From Mesorhizobium sp. B4-1-4 (GTDB lineage Bacteria > Pseudomonadota > Alphaproteobacteria > Rhizobiales > Rhizobiaceae): 64,000 bases of DNA. The notes under the pieces were generated by a model, which was not told the DNA's origin, made no database searches, and saw only the letters and a program-made list of their open reading frames with translations. Within the stretch, counting starts at the first letter, position 1. Each line of letters starts with the position of its first letter. Where the stretch lies: positions 5,507,001 to 5,571,000 of the forward strand of contig NZ_CP083950.1 of NCBI RefSeq assembly GCF_006439395.2, written 5' to 3'. Positions 1-8,313 of this stretch are shown here, piece by piece. A program made the translations under genes and the position numbers.

Positions 1-718
1 AGAGGATTTTCAGGCCATAGACGAGGCCGGAGCCAAAGCCGACATTGCCATAGTAGAGACTGGCCATGACACCGGCCAGCGCGGCGCAGAAACCGCCAAA
101 CAGGACGGCGCGCCGGAATACGCCGCGCACGTCGATGCCGCACATGGCGGCAGCCCTTGGATCGTCGGAGACAGCGCGCCAGGATCGTCCGAAGCTGGAG
201 CGGGCAAACGCCCAGGTGGCGAGTGCGACCGCCGCCAGGACCGCCGCGCAGTCGAGCGTCTGGATCAGCGTCAGCGTCGCTTTGAAGCCGGAGCCTTCGG
301 CGAAAACGATGGGCTGGGCCAACAATGGCGGCAGCCACAGATCATGCGTGTCGGCTGCGATGCGGCTCGCTTCAGACAGGACGAGCAGGATACCGAGCGT
401 GGTCACCACGATGGCATTGGGCGAGCGGTCGGCCAACGGTTCGAAGACGCTCCGCGACAGCACATGGCTGATGAGCGCGGCATAGAGGAACGCGGCGAGG
501 ATGCCGAGCAGCACCGACGCCAACACCGTCAGCCATAGCACCTGGTAGCCGAAGGCGACGGTCAGGATCATGGCCTGGCCACAGAAGGCGAACAGCGCGC
601 CATAGGCGAGGTTGGTGCGGTGCAGGATGCCGTTGGTCAGCACGTAGCCGAAGGCCAGCAATGCATAGAGCGCGCCTGAATGCAGCCCGTTCAGCACCTG
701 CTGGAAGAAATAGAGCAT
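1..718 (-). CDS. Branched-chain amino acid ABC transporter permease, LivH type (partial)
   Basis: This is an inner-membrane permease of the LivH family, which moves branched-chain amino acids or related solutes with LivM, LivG/F and a periplasmic binding protein. Reading the minus strand from the ATG at 718 gives a protein starting MLYFFQQVLNGLHSGALYAL, the usual LivH amino end, followed by hydrophobic helices and the stretch RSSFGRSWRAVSDDPRAAAM, which matches the cytoplasmic coupling loop of the family. The frame is open to base 1, so about 239 residues are visible and the carboxyl end lies outside the window. Its partner genes would lie to the left. It is transcribed away from the CGNR regulator, with about 200 bases between the two starts. 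The substrate cannot be told from the permease alone. Confidence 0.85.
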   Translation of the reverse strand, partial: MLYFFQQVLNGLHSGALYALLAFGYVLTNGILHRTNLAYGALFAFCGQAMILTVAFGYQVLWLTVLASVLLGILAAFLYAALISHVLSRSVFEPLADRSPNAIVVTTLGILLVLSEASRIAADTHDLWLPPLLAQPIVFAEGSGFKATLTLIQTLDCAAVLAAVALATWAFARSSFGRSWRAVSDDPRAAAMCGIDVRGVFRRAVLFGGFCAALAGVMASLYYGNVGFGSGLVYGLKIL

Positions 719-730
719 GCAAAACCCTCA

Positions 731-832
731 AAGCATGTCGCCCAAAAGTGCGAAGCGGTTTTTGGGACAACGACATGCTTAACGACAGGCGCATGTCGCC
801 CAAAAGTGCGAAGCGGTTTTGGACGACGTGCT
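731..832. repeat. Two direct copies of a short intergenic repeat
   Basis: The block gcatgtcgcccaaaagtgcg followed by aagcggtttt occurs at 732-764 and again at 791-822. The first copy is bounded by aagcatgtcg (731-740) and its exact inverted complement cgacatgctt (771-780), so it can fold. The second copy has a degenerate right end (cgacgtgct). This looks like a rhizobial dispersed intergenic element that has doubled. It sits between two divergent genes. Confidence 0.75.
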
Positions 833-881
833 CAAGACAAAAACGACGATACCATGCGCGCCGGAGAGGTTTGCATCGCTG

Positions 882-917
882 AATCTAACTTGTCAAATGC
901 GATTTATCGGTTAGATT
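882..917. promoter_or_regulatory. Inverted repeat overlapping a candidate promoter of the CGNR gene
   Basis: The arms aatctaac (882-889) and gttagatt (910-917) are perfect inverted complements with a 20-base spacer. A possible promoter TTGTCA (890-895), 16 bases, TAGATT (912-917) overlaps the right arm. The start codon of the next gene is at 926, so a transcript from here would have almost no leader. The arrangement fits an operator, perhaps for the CGNR protein itself or for the divergent permease operon. This is inference. Confidence 0.4.
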
Positions 918-925
918 TTTGGACT

Positions 926-1537
926 ATGACAGTTGCCTGGACTCCACACCGCTTCACGGGCGGCCTGCTCGCGCTCGACACGGCGAACACCGTCGTGCTG
1001 CGTGGCGATCCGCGGCGCACCTTCGATCGCTTCGAAGATCCCGCCGAAATCACGCGCTTTGCCGACGCGGCCAGCGGCTTTCGCGCCGCCGAGCTTGGCG
1101 GCAGGCGGCTGGCGGTGTCCTCGCCGGTCGCAGTCGCGCCCGTCGTGCTGTCGATCCGCGAGGCGACCGACCGGCTGTTTCGCGGCGCGGTGTCGAAGGG
1201 CGCGGTCGCTACGGCCGACCTGCCCGAATTCCTGCAGGCCTGTGCCGAGGGGCTGGCCGGCAGCCACACCGAGATCGGTGTGCCGGGAAGGCCCTTCGGG
1301 AATCCCGCGACGCCGATCGCCTTCGAGGCGGCGCTGGCGGTTTCAGCGCTTTCGCTGCTGCGTGACGACACGGTCGCGAGGCTCAGGATTTGTCCCAACT
1401 GCACCTGGCTGTTCGTCGACAGAAGCCGCAATTCCAGCCGCCTCTGGTGCGACATGGCGGTGTGCGGCAACCGCCAGAAGGCAAGTCGTCACTATCGCCG
1501 CCGCCGCATGGCGGCCAGTGAGGTCAAGGATGCCTAG
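926..1537 (+). CDS. CGNR zinc-finger (ABATE domain) putative transcriptional regulator
   Basis: The 203-residue product has the two parts of the ABATE/CGNR family. The amino-terminal region begins with GGLLALDTANT, typical of the ABATE domain. The carboxyl end carries a zinc-finger pattern C-x2-C-x15-C-x4-C ending in CGNRQKASRHYRRRR, where CGNR names the family. These proteins are thought to be DNA-binding stress or metabolic regulators, but few have been studied. I chose the ATG at 926 because the ABATE homology begins right after it; the frame stays open further upstream, through the repeat. An inverted repeat lies just upstream. The following lipoprotein gene starts 8 bases before this stop codon, so the two are probably co-transcribed. 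The divergent LivH operon is a possible target (inference). Confidence 0.75.
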   Translation: MTVAWTPHRFTGGLLALDTANTVVLRGDPRRTFDRFEDPAEITRFADAASGFRAAELGGRRLAVSSPVAVAPVVLSIREATDRLFRGAVSKGAVATADLPEFLQACAEGLAGSHTEIGVPGRPFGNPATPIAFEAALAVSALSLLRDDTVARLRICPNCTWLFVDRSRNSSRLWCDMAVCGNRQKASRHYRRRRMAASEVKDA

Positions 1538-2063
1538 AGGATTCTCACGTGTGATCGGTGCCGGCGCCATGCTGATTGCCGCCGTTGCGCTCGGCGCCTG
1601 TCGCGACACCGGCGGCGAGGGTAAGCTGTTCGAGGTTTCCGGCAAGATATTCGTCTTCAACTACCGTCTCGCCAGGGCCACCTATGTGGTGACGCTGCGG
1701 CCCCTGCAGCCGATGGGCGAGGGGCAGGTGGCGGTTGCCAGCTTCCAGAATCCCGCCGGCGGCGCGCCTTTCGTGGTCGAGCAGAAGGTCTGGCCGAAGC
1801 TCGACAAGGTCAGCCTGGAGAGCCCGGCGCTGACCTGCATCGTCAAGAACAAGCCCTATGCCATCGCCATCACCATCAGGAGTGCCGACGGGACGGTCCT
1901 GCAGAAGATCGACACCACGCTGATGTCGACGGAAGACCAGTCGATCCTGCCCGACCGGCCGCTGGTCATCGACCAGCTCTATACGGCCAATCCCGACCTT
2001 GCCGGCCATCCCGACGGCAAACTGCCGGGTGAGCCGAAGCCGGATTGCTCGAAAGCCGGCTGA
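1530..2063 (+). CDS. Putative lipoprotein of unknown function
   Basis: The 177-residue product has a lipoprotein signal: a positively charged start (MPRGFSR), a hydrophobic stretch (MLIAAVAL) and the lipobox LGAC. It would be lipidated on that cysteine and anchored in the membrane facing the periplasm. The rest is a small soluble domain with many beta-type segments, such as TYVVTLRPLQP and AIAITIRSADGTVLQKIDTT. I do not recognise the family. The ATG at 1530 overlaps the end of the CGNR gene by 8 bases; a second in-frame ATG at 1569 would still leave the hydrophobic core and lipobox. About 217 bases without a gene follow. Confidence 0.65.
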   Translation: MPRGFSRVIGAGAMLIAAVALGACRDTGGEGKLFEVSGKIFVFNYRLARATYVVTLRPLQPMGEGQVAVASFQNPAGGAPFVVEQKVWPKLDKVSLESPALTCIVKNKPYAIAITIRSADGTVLQKIDTTLMSTEDQSILPDRPLVIDQLYTANPDLAGHPDGKLPGEPKPDCSKAG

Positions 2064-2280
2064 TATCCTCTGACGACATCGATTTTATCTGAAATTTTCG
2101 TGCGCCGTGGCCTTGCCAGGGCGGGGTTTCGTGCGCGGCCCAGCGCCTGGCGGACCGTTTGTTGCGCGTTGCCTGGCCTCTTCGATTTTGTTTGACCTGC
2201 CTTGCAAGGGGAGAAAGGATGCGTCATCCGATCCCGACGTTGGCTGCTGCCCCGCGCGGCCTTCGCAGAGGAAATGCCTG

Positions 2281-5200
2281 ATGACGCTGCATGATGTCGC
2301 GCTCGACGACAAGTTCGACCTCGGGAAGGAGCGCATCTTCCTGTCCGGCGCGCAGGCGGTCATCCGCTTGCTCCTGATGCAGCGTGAGCGCGACCGCCGC
2401 GCTGGTCTCAACACCGCCGGTTTCGTTTCCGGCTATCGCGGTTCGCCGCTCGGCGGCCTCGACATGCAGCTGTGGAAGGCGAAGAAGCAACTTGCCGGGG
2501 CCGATATCGTCTTCCAGCCCGGCCTCAACGAAGAGCTTGCCGCCACCGCGTGCTGGGGATCGCAGCAGACGGAATTGCTGGGCGAGGGCACCCATGATGG
2601 TGTCTTTTCGGTCTGGTACGGCAAGGGGCCGGGCGTCGATCGTTCAGGCGACGTGTTCCGCCACGCCAATCTCGCTGGTTCGTCGAAGCATGGCGGCGTG
2701 CTCGCGCTCATGGGCGACGACCATATGGCCGAATCCTCGACCAATGCGCATGCCACCGAATTCCTGTTCGTCGACGCCATGGTGCCGATCCTCAATCCGG
2801 CTGGGGTCCAGGAGATCATCGATTACGGCCTCTATGGCTTTGCCATGTCGCGTTTCGCCGGCACCTGGGCGGCGATCAAATGCGTCAAGGACAACATCGA
2901 ATCGACGGCCTCTGTCGATGCTTCGCTCGAGCGGTTGAACATCGTCGTGCCGGAGTTCGACATGCCGCCGGGCGGCCTCAACATCCGCCACGAAATCGAC
3001 ATGCTCGGCCAGGAGGAGCGGCTGCACGAATACAAGCGCGCAGCCGCCTCCGCCTTCATCCATGCCAACGGGTTGAACCGCATCGTCTATTCGGGTGGCC
3101 GCAACCCGAAGCTCGGCATCATCACGCTGGGCAAGAGCTATCTCGATGTCCGCCAGGCGCTGGAGGATATCGGAATCGACGAGGCGGCCGCCAACCGCAT
3201 CGGCGTGCGGCTGTTCAAGGTCGGCTGCCCCTGGCCGCTGGACCTGCATCATATTGCGGAGTTTGCACGCGGCCTCGACACCATCATCGTCGTCGAGGAG
3301 AAGCGCTCGCTGATCGAGGTGCAACTTCGCGAAGGCCTCTACGGCACCGCCTCGCAGCCGGTTATCGTCGGCAAGAAAGACGAGCGCGGCGACTGGCTGT
3401 TCCCGGCCAAGGGCGCGCTCGACCCCAACGAGATCGCGATTGCCCTTGGCGAGAGGATCGTCAAAACCATCGGTGCGTCTGAAGAGATCTCGGCGCGGGT
3501 GGCGAAGCTGCGACAGTTCCAGGCGATGCTGGCGGACGCCAGCGATATCGGTTCGCGCACGCCCTTCTTCTGTTCCGGCTGTCCGCACAATTCCTCGACC
3601 AAGGTGCCGGACGGCTCGATCGCCGCCGCCGGCATCGGCTGCCATTTCATGGCGCTGTGGATGGACCGCAACACCCTGGGCTTCACGGCCATGGGCGGAG
3701 AGGGCGCGCAATGGGTCGGTCAGGCACCGTTCTCCAAGCGTGACCACATCTTCCAGAACCTCGGCGACGGCACCTACAACCATTCCGGTACGCTGGCGAT
3801 CCGCTTTGCACTGTCGAGCGAAGCCAACATCACCTACAAGATCCTCTATAACGACGCTGTCGCCATGACCGGCGGCCAGCCGCATGAGGGCGGCCTGACG
3901 GTGGACATGATCGCCAGGCAGGTACGGGCCGAAGGCGTCGACCGCATCGCCATCGTCACCGACGAGCCCGACAAATATGGCGGCAAGGCCGAATTCCCGG
4001 CTGGTGCCACAATTCACCACCGCGACGACCTCGATCTCGTCCAGCGCGAGCTGCGCGACGTCAAGGGCGTTTCGATCCTGCTCTACGACCAGACCTGTGC
4101 CGCCGAAAAACGCCGCCGCCGCAAGCGCGGCACCTTTCCTGATCCTGACAAGCGCGTCTTCATCAACGAGCTGGTCTGCGAGGGCTGCGGCGATTGCGGC
4201 GTGCAGTCGAACTGCGTCTCCATCCAGCCGGTCGAGACCGAATTCGGCCGCAAGCGCAAGATCGACCAGTCGAGCTGCAACAAGGATTTCTCTTGCGTCA
4301 ACGGCTTCTGCCCGTCCTTCGTCACCGTGCACGGCGCCAAGATCCGCAAGGCTGAAGGATTGGCCGGCAAGACCGATCCGCTCGACGGCGTGCCCATGCC
4401 CGCCGAATTCCCGCTGGGCGCGGAGGGCTGGGCGGCGATCATCGACGGTGTCGGCGGCACCGGCGTCGTCACCGTGGGTGCCGTGCTCGGCATGGCCGCC
4501 CATCTCGAGGACAAGGGCTGCGGCATGATCGACATGGCCGGCCTCGCCCAGAAGGGTGGCTCGGTGTTCACCCATGTCCGCATCGCCCGCACGCCGGACG
4601 ACATCCATGCCATCCGCGTCTCCGCCGGCAAGGCCGATCTCGTGCTTGGCTGCGACCTCGTCGTGTCGGGCGCCAAGAAAGTGCTGACCGCTGTCCGCGA
4701 GGGACATACGATCTTCCTCGCCAACACCGCCGAGATCATGCCTGGCGAGTTTGCCCGGTCGGCCGATTTCTCCTTGCCTGTCGAACGGCTGAAGAAGGCG
4801 ATCCGTGCCGCCGCCGGCGACGAGAAGGCGCATTTCTTCGACGCCACCCGCACCGCCACCACCCTATTCGGCAATTCGCTCGGCGCCAACATGTTCATGC
4901 TTGGCTTTGCCTTTCAGCATGGCGGCCTGCCGTTGTCGGCGGAAGCCATTGAAAAGGCTATCGAATTGAACGGCGAAGCGGTGGCGATGAACATCGCCGC
5001 CTTCCGCTGGGGCCGCCGCGCCGCACACCAGCCGGATTTTGTGCGCGGTCTCATCACCAAGCCCGGCAAGGTGACGCAGGCAGCTGCGATTGCCGAGACG
5101 CTGGACGAGATCATTGCCCGCCGTGTCACCTTCCTGACCGGGTATCAGAACGCCGCCTACGGCAAGCGTTATGCCGACAGGATTTCGGCACTGCGGGCGG

Positions 5201-5760
5201 CCGAAACGAAGGCCATACCGGGTTCGACCGTTGTGACCGCGGCGGCCGCCAAAAGTCTGTTCAAGCTGATGGCGATCAAGGACGAATACGAGGTGGCGCG
5301 GCTCTATACCGACGGCTCCTTCGCCGCCGAGCTTGGAAAGCAGTTCCAGAGCTACGAGAAACTCGAATTCCATCTCGCGCCACCCATCATGGGACGGCGC
5401 GGCAATGACGGCAAACCGAGGAAATCGAGCTTCGGCCCGTGGATGATGAAGGGTTTTCGCCTGCTTGCGGCGATGAAGGGGCTGCGTGGCACCGCTTTCG
5501 ACCCGTTCGGGTACACCGGCGAACGGCGCATGGAACGGCAATTGCTGGCTCAATATGAGGCCGACCTGGAATTGGTCGCCAGGTCGCTGGCGCCGGGCAA
5601 GGCCGAGGCGGCGGTCGCCCTCGTTTCGGTCCCCGCGCTCATCCGTGGCTACGGCCATGTCCGGCAAGCCAGTGCCGAAAGGGCCGCAGGCGAGCGTCAA
5701 AGGCTGCTCGAACGCTTGGCGGCGGCGCCGGCAAGGCCCGAGCTTCAGGCCGCCGAATGA
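2281..5760 (+). CDS. Indolepyruvate ferredoxin oxidoreductase, fused alpha-gamma form
   Basis: This 1159-residue enzyme oxidatively decarboxylates aryl or branched 2-oxo acids, such as indolepyruvate, to the acyl-CoA, passing electrons to an iron-sulfur carrier. The single chain carries all the parts. The amino-terminal region (FVSGYRGSPLGGLD) and a thiamine-diphosphate domain around residues 450-560 (GIGCHFMALW, AMGGEGAQW) come first. An iron-sulfur region near residues 630-680 follows, with CEGCGDCGVQSNC and CNKDFSCVNGFCP. Next is the gamma domain from about residue 720 (GVGGTGVVTVG), then a carboxyl-terminal domain typical of the bacterial fusion. I chose the ATG at 2281 because the family alignment begins there and gcagaggaa precedes it. 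An upstream extension of the frame to about 2107 has no family character. It is probably monocistronic and serves aromatic amino acid catabolism. Confidence 0.9.
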   Translation: MTLHDVALDDKFDLGKERIFLSGAQAVIRLLLMQRERDRRAGLNTAGFVSGYRGSPLGGLDMQLWKAKKQLAGADIVFQPGLNEELAATACWGSQQTELLGEGTHDGVFSVWYGKGPGVDRSGDVFRHANLAGSSKHGGVLALMGDDHMAESSTNAHATEFLFVDAMVPILNPAGVQEIIDYGLYGFAMSRFAGTWAAIKCVKDNIESTASVDASLERLNIVVPEFDMPPGGLNIRHEIDMLGQEERLHEYKRAAASAFIHANGLNRIVYSGGRNPKLGIITLGKSYLDVRQALEDIGIDEAAANRIGVRLFKVGCPWPLDLHHIAEFARGLDTIIVVEEKRSLIEVQLREGLYGTASQPVIVGKKDERGDWLFPAKGALDPNEIAIALGERIVKTIGASEEISARVAKLRQFQAMLADASDIGSRTPFFCSGCPHNSSTKVPDGSIAAAGIGCHFMALWMDRNTLGFTAMGGEGAQWVGQAPFSKRDHIFQNLGDGTYNHSGTLAIRFALSSEANITYKILYNDAVAMTGGQPHEGGLTVDMIARQVRAEGVDRIAIVTDEPDKYGGKAEFPAGATIHHRDDLDLVQRELRDVKGVSILLYDQTCAAEKRRRRKRGTFPDPDKRVFINELVCEGCGDCGVQSNCVSIQPVETEFGRKRKIDQSSCNKDFSCVNGFCPSFVTVHGAKIRKAEGLAGKTDPLDGVPMPAEFPLGAEGWAAIIDGVGGTGVVTVGAVLGMAAHLEDKGCGMIDMAGLAQKGGSVFTHVRIARTPDDIHAIRVSAGKADLVLGCDLVVSGAKKVLTAVREGHTIFLANTAEIMPGEFARSADFSLPVERLKKAIRAAAGDEKAHFFDATRTATTLFGNSLGANMFMLGFAFQHGGLPLSAEAIEKAIELNGEAVAMNIAAFRWGRRAAHQPDFVRGLITKPGKVTQAAAIAETLDEIIARRVTFLTGYQNAAYGKRYADRISALRAAETKAIPGSTVVTAAAAKSLFKLMAIKDEYEVARLYTDGSFAAELGKQFQSYEKLEFHLAPPIMGRRGNDGKPRKSSFGPWMMKGFRLLAAMKGLRGTAFDPFGYTGERRMERQLLAQYEADLELVARSLAPGKAEAAVALVSVPALIRGYGHVRQASAERAAGERQRLLERLAAAPARPELQAAE

Positions 5761-5763
5761 TCC

Positions 5764-5788
5764 AAAAAGCGCCTAAAATCAGGCGTTT
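5764..5788. terminator. Stem-loop after the indolepyruvate oxidoreductase gene
   Basis: The sequence aagcgcct-aaaatc-aggcgttt forms a short hairpin just after the stop codon at 5760. The T run is weak on the plus strand, so termination may be inefficient. Confidence 0.45.
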
Positions 5789-5851
5789 CAGCCCAGGCTA
5801 AAGGTTTTTTAATGGGACTATGCCAAGGCTGGGGCTCATTGGGCGCCAGTA

Positions 5852-8167
5852 ATGGGCAAAACAAAAACCGATAACATCCCAGTGGATGTTTATATCCAGT
5901 TTGTGCGCTCGTTGTTCGACAACGCGCATATGCTGGTCATCGGCGCGCTTTGCCACGCTGTAATCAGCCTCATGGTCTACTGGCGCAACGGCCAGCCTAT
6001 TTTCCTGGCTCTGGCCGGCGCGCTGCTCGGCATCGGCGTCTGGCGCTACTTCAGCCTGCGGCGGTTCCATCGCTCGGGCGGCGAGATGCGCGACGCCGCC
6101 GATGCAACGAAGTGGGAGCGCGAATACATCCTGAAGGGCAGCCTTCAAGGGCTGTTGCTGGGGTTCTTTTGCTTCATTTCCATCTATGTCTACTCTGACT
6201 CCTATGCCGAGATCGGGGCGCTTTCGGTAACGCTTGCCTCCCTGGTGACTGTGGTCGGCCGAAATTACGGCTCGCCTCGCATGGTCATGATCTTCGCGGT
6301 CACCTTCGTCGGGCCGATCGCCGCTGCACTCATTCTCAGGTTCGACATCCCCTACGTCGTGCTTGGCCTGCTGATCATCCCCTTCATGTTCATCATCAAG
6401 GGCAGCGCCGACCATGTCCGCAACGTGCTGTTTTCGGCCGTCGTAGGGCACAAGCAGGCGAGGCAGATCGCGCAGCGCTTCAACCGCGCCCTCAACACCA
6501 TGTCGCATGGCCTGGTCATGCTCGGGCCCGACGGCAAGGTGGTCGTCGGCAATGCCGAGGCTGCCCGTCTGATGTCGCTCAAATCGCCGGACCAACTGCT
6601 GGGACGGTCGATTCATTCACTGCTGCTGCGCGGCGTTGCCGGCGGCATGCTGGCGCCGAAGGACTGCCGCTACGTCGAGGCGCAGCTGACGCGTGCGCTG
6701 CGCGAGGGCCGCGACCGCAAGGTGCTGGTTTCCTTTTCCAACGGTCAGCACTTTGAATTCTCTGCCCGCGAAGGCAACCAGGAATTGGGGGTCATCACTT
6801 TTGAAGACGTCACGGCGCGTGTCGAGGCGGAGGACAAGATCCGTTTCATGGCGCGCTACGACAACCTCACCGGCCTGCCAAACCGCGCCTATTTCCATGA
6901 GCTGGTCGGCGAATCGATGGCTTCCGGCGAGCGTGATCGCCTGTGCGGCCTGGCCGTGGTCGACCTTGACGATTTCAAGAGCGTCAACGACACCCTCGGC
7001 CATCCCGTCGGCGATGGCCTGATCTATGCCGTCGCCGAGCGGCTCGCGGCCATCGCCGGGCGCGGCATTACCGTCAGCCGTTTCGGTGGTGACGAATTCA
7101 TGATGTTCTTCGACCGCATCGAGGACGAAAGCCACCTGGCCAGCCTGCTCGACCAGATTTTCGCCGACCTGCAGGGTGAGGTCGACGTCGCGGGTCATGG
7201 GTTGCGGATCCAGGCCAGTGCCGGCGCGGTGCTGTCCAAAGTCGATGAAACCGATGTCGACGCCATGATCGTCAAGGCGGACCTGGCGCTTTACAAGGCC
7301 AAGGAGCTCGGCAAGAACGGCTGGCGACTGTTCGAGGCCGCCATGGATGCCGCGTTCCGCAACCGTCAGCTGATGAAGGCGGATTTGCGCACCGCCGTGG
7401 AAGGCAAGGGCCTGCGGGTCGTCTACCAGCCGATCGTGGCGATGAACACCATGCGCATCGCCAGCTGCGAGGCGCTGTGCCGCTGGGACCATCCCGATCT
7501 CGGGCCGATTTCGCCTAGCGTCTTCATTCCGCTGGCCGAGGAGATGGGCATCATCTCCGAGATCAGCACCTTCGTACTCCAGGCGGCCTGCGCCGAATGC
7601 GCCAAGTGGCCCGACCAGACCAGCGTCTCGGTCAATCTTTCCGCCAGGGATTTCCGCAACGGCGACATCATCCGCAAGGTGCGCGATGCGCTTGACTCTT
7701 CCGGGCTCGCCGCCGGCCGGCTCGAGATCGAAGTCACCGAAACCGCCCTGCTCGACGACAAGTCCCTGACGCGCCAATATATCGAGGAACTGAAACACCT
7801 CGGCGTGCGCATCGCCCTCGACGATTTCGGCACCGGCTATTCAAGCCTGAGCTACCTCCACAAGCTGCCGCTCGACAAGATCAAGATCGACCGGTCGTTC
7901 GTGATGGACGTCACCCAGAATCCACGGTCGCTCGAGCTGTTGAAGGGCGTCGTCAACCTGACCCGTATCCTGGGTCTCACCGTCACCATCGAAGGCGTGG
8001 AGACGTTCGAGCAGCTCAAGATCCTGCTGCATTCGGTGAAGCCGGATCTTGTCCAAGGCTTCCTGTTCGGCGCGGCGCTCAGCGCGTCGGGCATCGAAGC
8101 CATGTCCAATGCGACCTGGCCCTTCGCTGCGGAATTGCAGCCGGCTGCAAAGCGCGCCGCCACCTGA
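5852..8167 (+). CDS. Membrane-bound GGDEF-EAL cyclic-di-GMP signalling protein with PAS-like domain
   Basis: The 771-residue protein can in principle make and break cyclic-di-GMP. About 200 amino-terminal residues hold several membrane helices. A PAS-like segment follows (ALNTMSHGLVMLGPDGKVVV, about 210-320). The GGDEF domain has an intact RFGGDEF signature near residue 412. I see no RxxD inhibitory site just before it, so product feedback may be absent. The EAL domain begins near residue 540 with EALCRW and keeps NLSARDF, DDFGTGYSSLSYL, KIDRSF and EGVET, so phosphodiesterase activity is likely. It stands alone, with the FeeM-like gene downstream but separated by a regulatory region. Such proteins usually govern the choice between motility and attachment or polysaccharide production. 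Which activity dominates here cannot be told. Confidence 0.88.
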   Translation: MGKTKTDNIPVDVYIQFVRSLFDNAHMLVIGALCHAVISLMVYWRNGQPIFLALAGALLGIGVWRYFSLRRFHRSGGEMRDAADATKWEREYILKGSLQGLLLGFFCFISIYVYSDSYAEIGALSVTLASLVTVVGRNYGSPRMVMIFAVTFVGPIAAALILRFDIPYVVLGLLIIPFMFIIKGSADHVRNVLFSAVVGHKQARQIAQRFNRALNTMSHGLVMLGPDGKVVVGNAEAARLMSLKSPDQLLGRSIHSLLLRGVAGGMLAPKDCRYVEAQLTRALREGRDRKVLVSFSNGQHFEFSAREGNQELGVITFEDVTARVEAEDKIRFMARYDNLTGLPNRAYFHELVGESMASGERDRLCGLAVVDLDDFKSVNDTLGHPVGDGLIYAVAERLAAIAGRGITVSRFGGDEFMMFFDRIEDESHLASLLDQIFADLQGEVDVAGHGLRIQASAGAVLSKVDETDVDAMIVKADLALYKAKELGKNGWRLFEAAMDAAFRNRQLMKADLRTAVEGKGLRVVYQPIVAMNTMRIASCEALCRWDHPDLGPISPSVFIPLAEEMGIISEISTFVLQAACAECAKWPDQTSVSVNLSARDFRNGDIIRKVRDALDSSGLAAGRLEIEVTETALLDDKSLTRQYIEELKHLGVRIALDDFGTGYSSLSYLHKLPLDKIKIDRSFVMDVTQNPRSLELLKGVVNLTRILGLTVTIEGVETFEQLKILLHSVKPDLVQGFLFGAALSASGIEAMSNATWPFAAELQPAAKRAAT

Positions 8168-8206
8168 AATCCAGCCATCGAGCCCTGCTTCTCCCCGTAT
8201 GTGCAA

Positions 8207-8239
8207 TTTACCATTTGTTAACGTTAATTTAGGGTAAAC
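8207..8239. promoter_or_regulatory. Symmetric pair of CtrA-like boxes upstream of the FeeM-like gene
   Basis: The element is a palindrome centred between 8222 and 8223. Outer arms TTTACC (8207-8212) and GGTAAA (8233-8238) flank an inner TTAACGTTAA (8218-8227). Read as CtrA boxes (TTAA-N7-TTAAC), it gives TTTA-N7-TTAAC at 8207-8222 and TTAA-N7-TAAAC at 8224-8239, each with one mismatch. It lies about 75 bases before the next start codon. CtrA is the alphaproteobacterial cell-cycle regulator, so cell-cycle control of the FeeM-like gene is possible (inference). Confidence 0.4.
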
Positions 8240-8313
8240 GAAAACGCTCGGAATTTTGCTTCTGGTTTCCACTGTGCTTCGCTATTGTCGTTGTGCGGCA
8301 GTGCGAGGACAAA

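Noticed and set aside
2644..4833. Long minus-strand open frame (729 codons) opposite the indolepyruvate oxidoreductase
   Set aside because: It is the mirror of a clear, complete enzyme gene in GC-rich DNA; its product is rich in Asp, Arg, Gly and His and has no family pattern.
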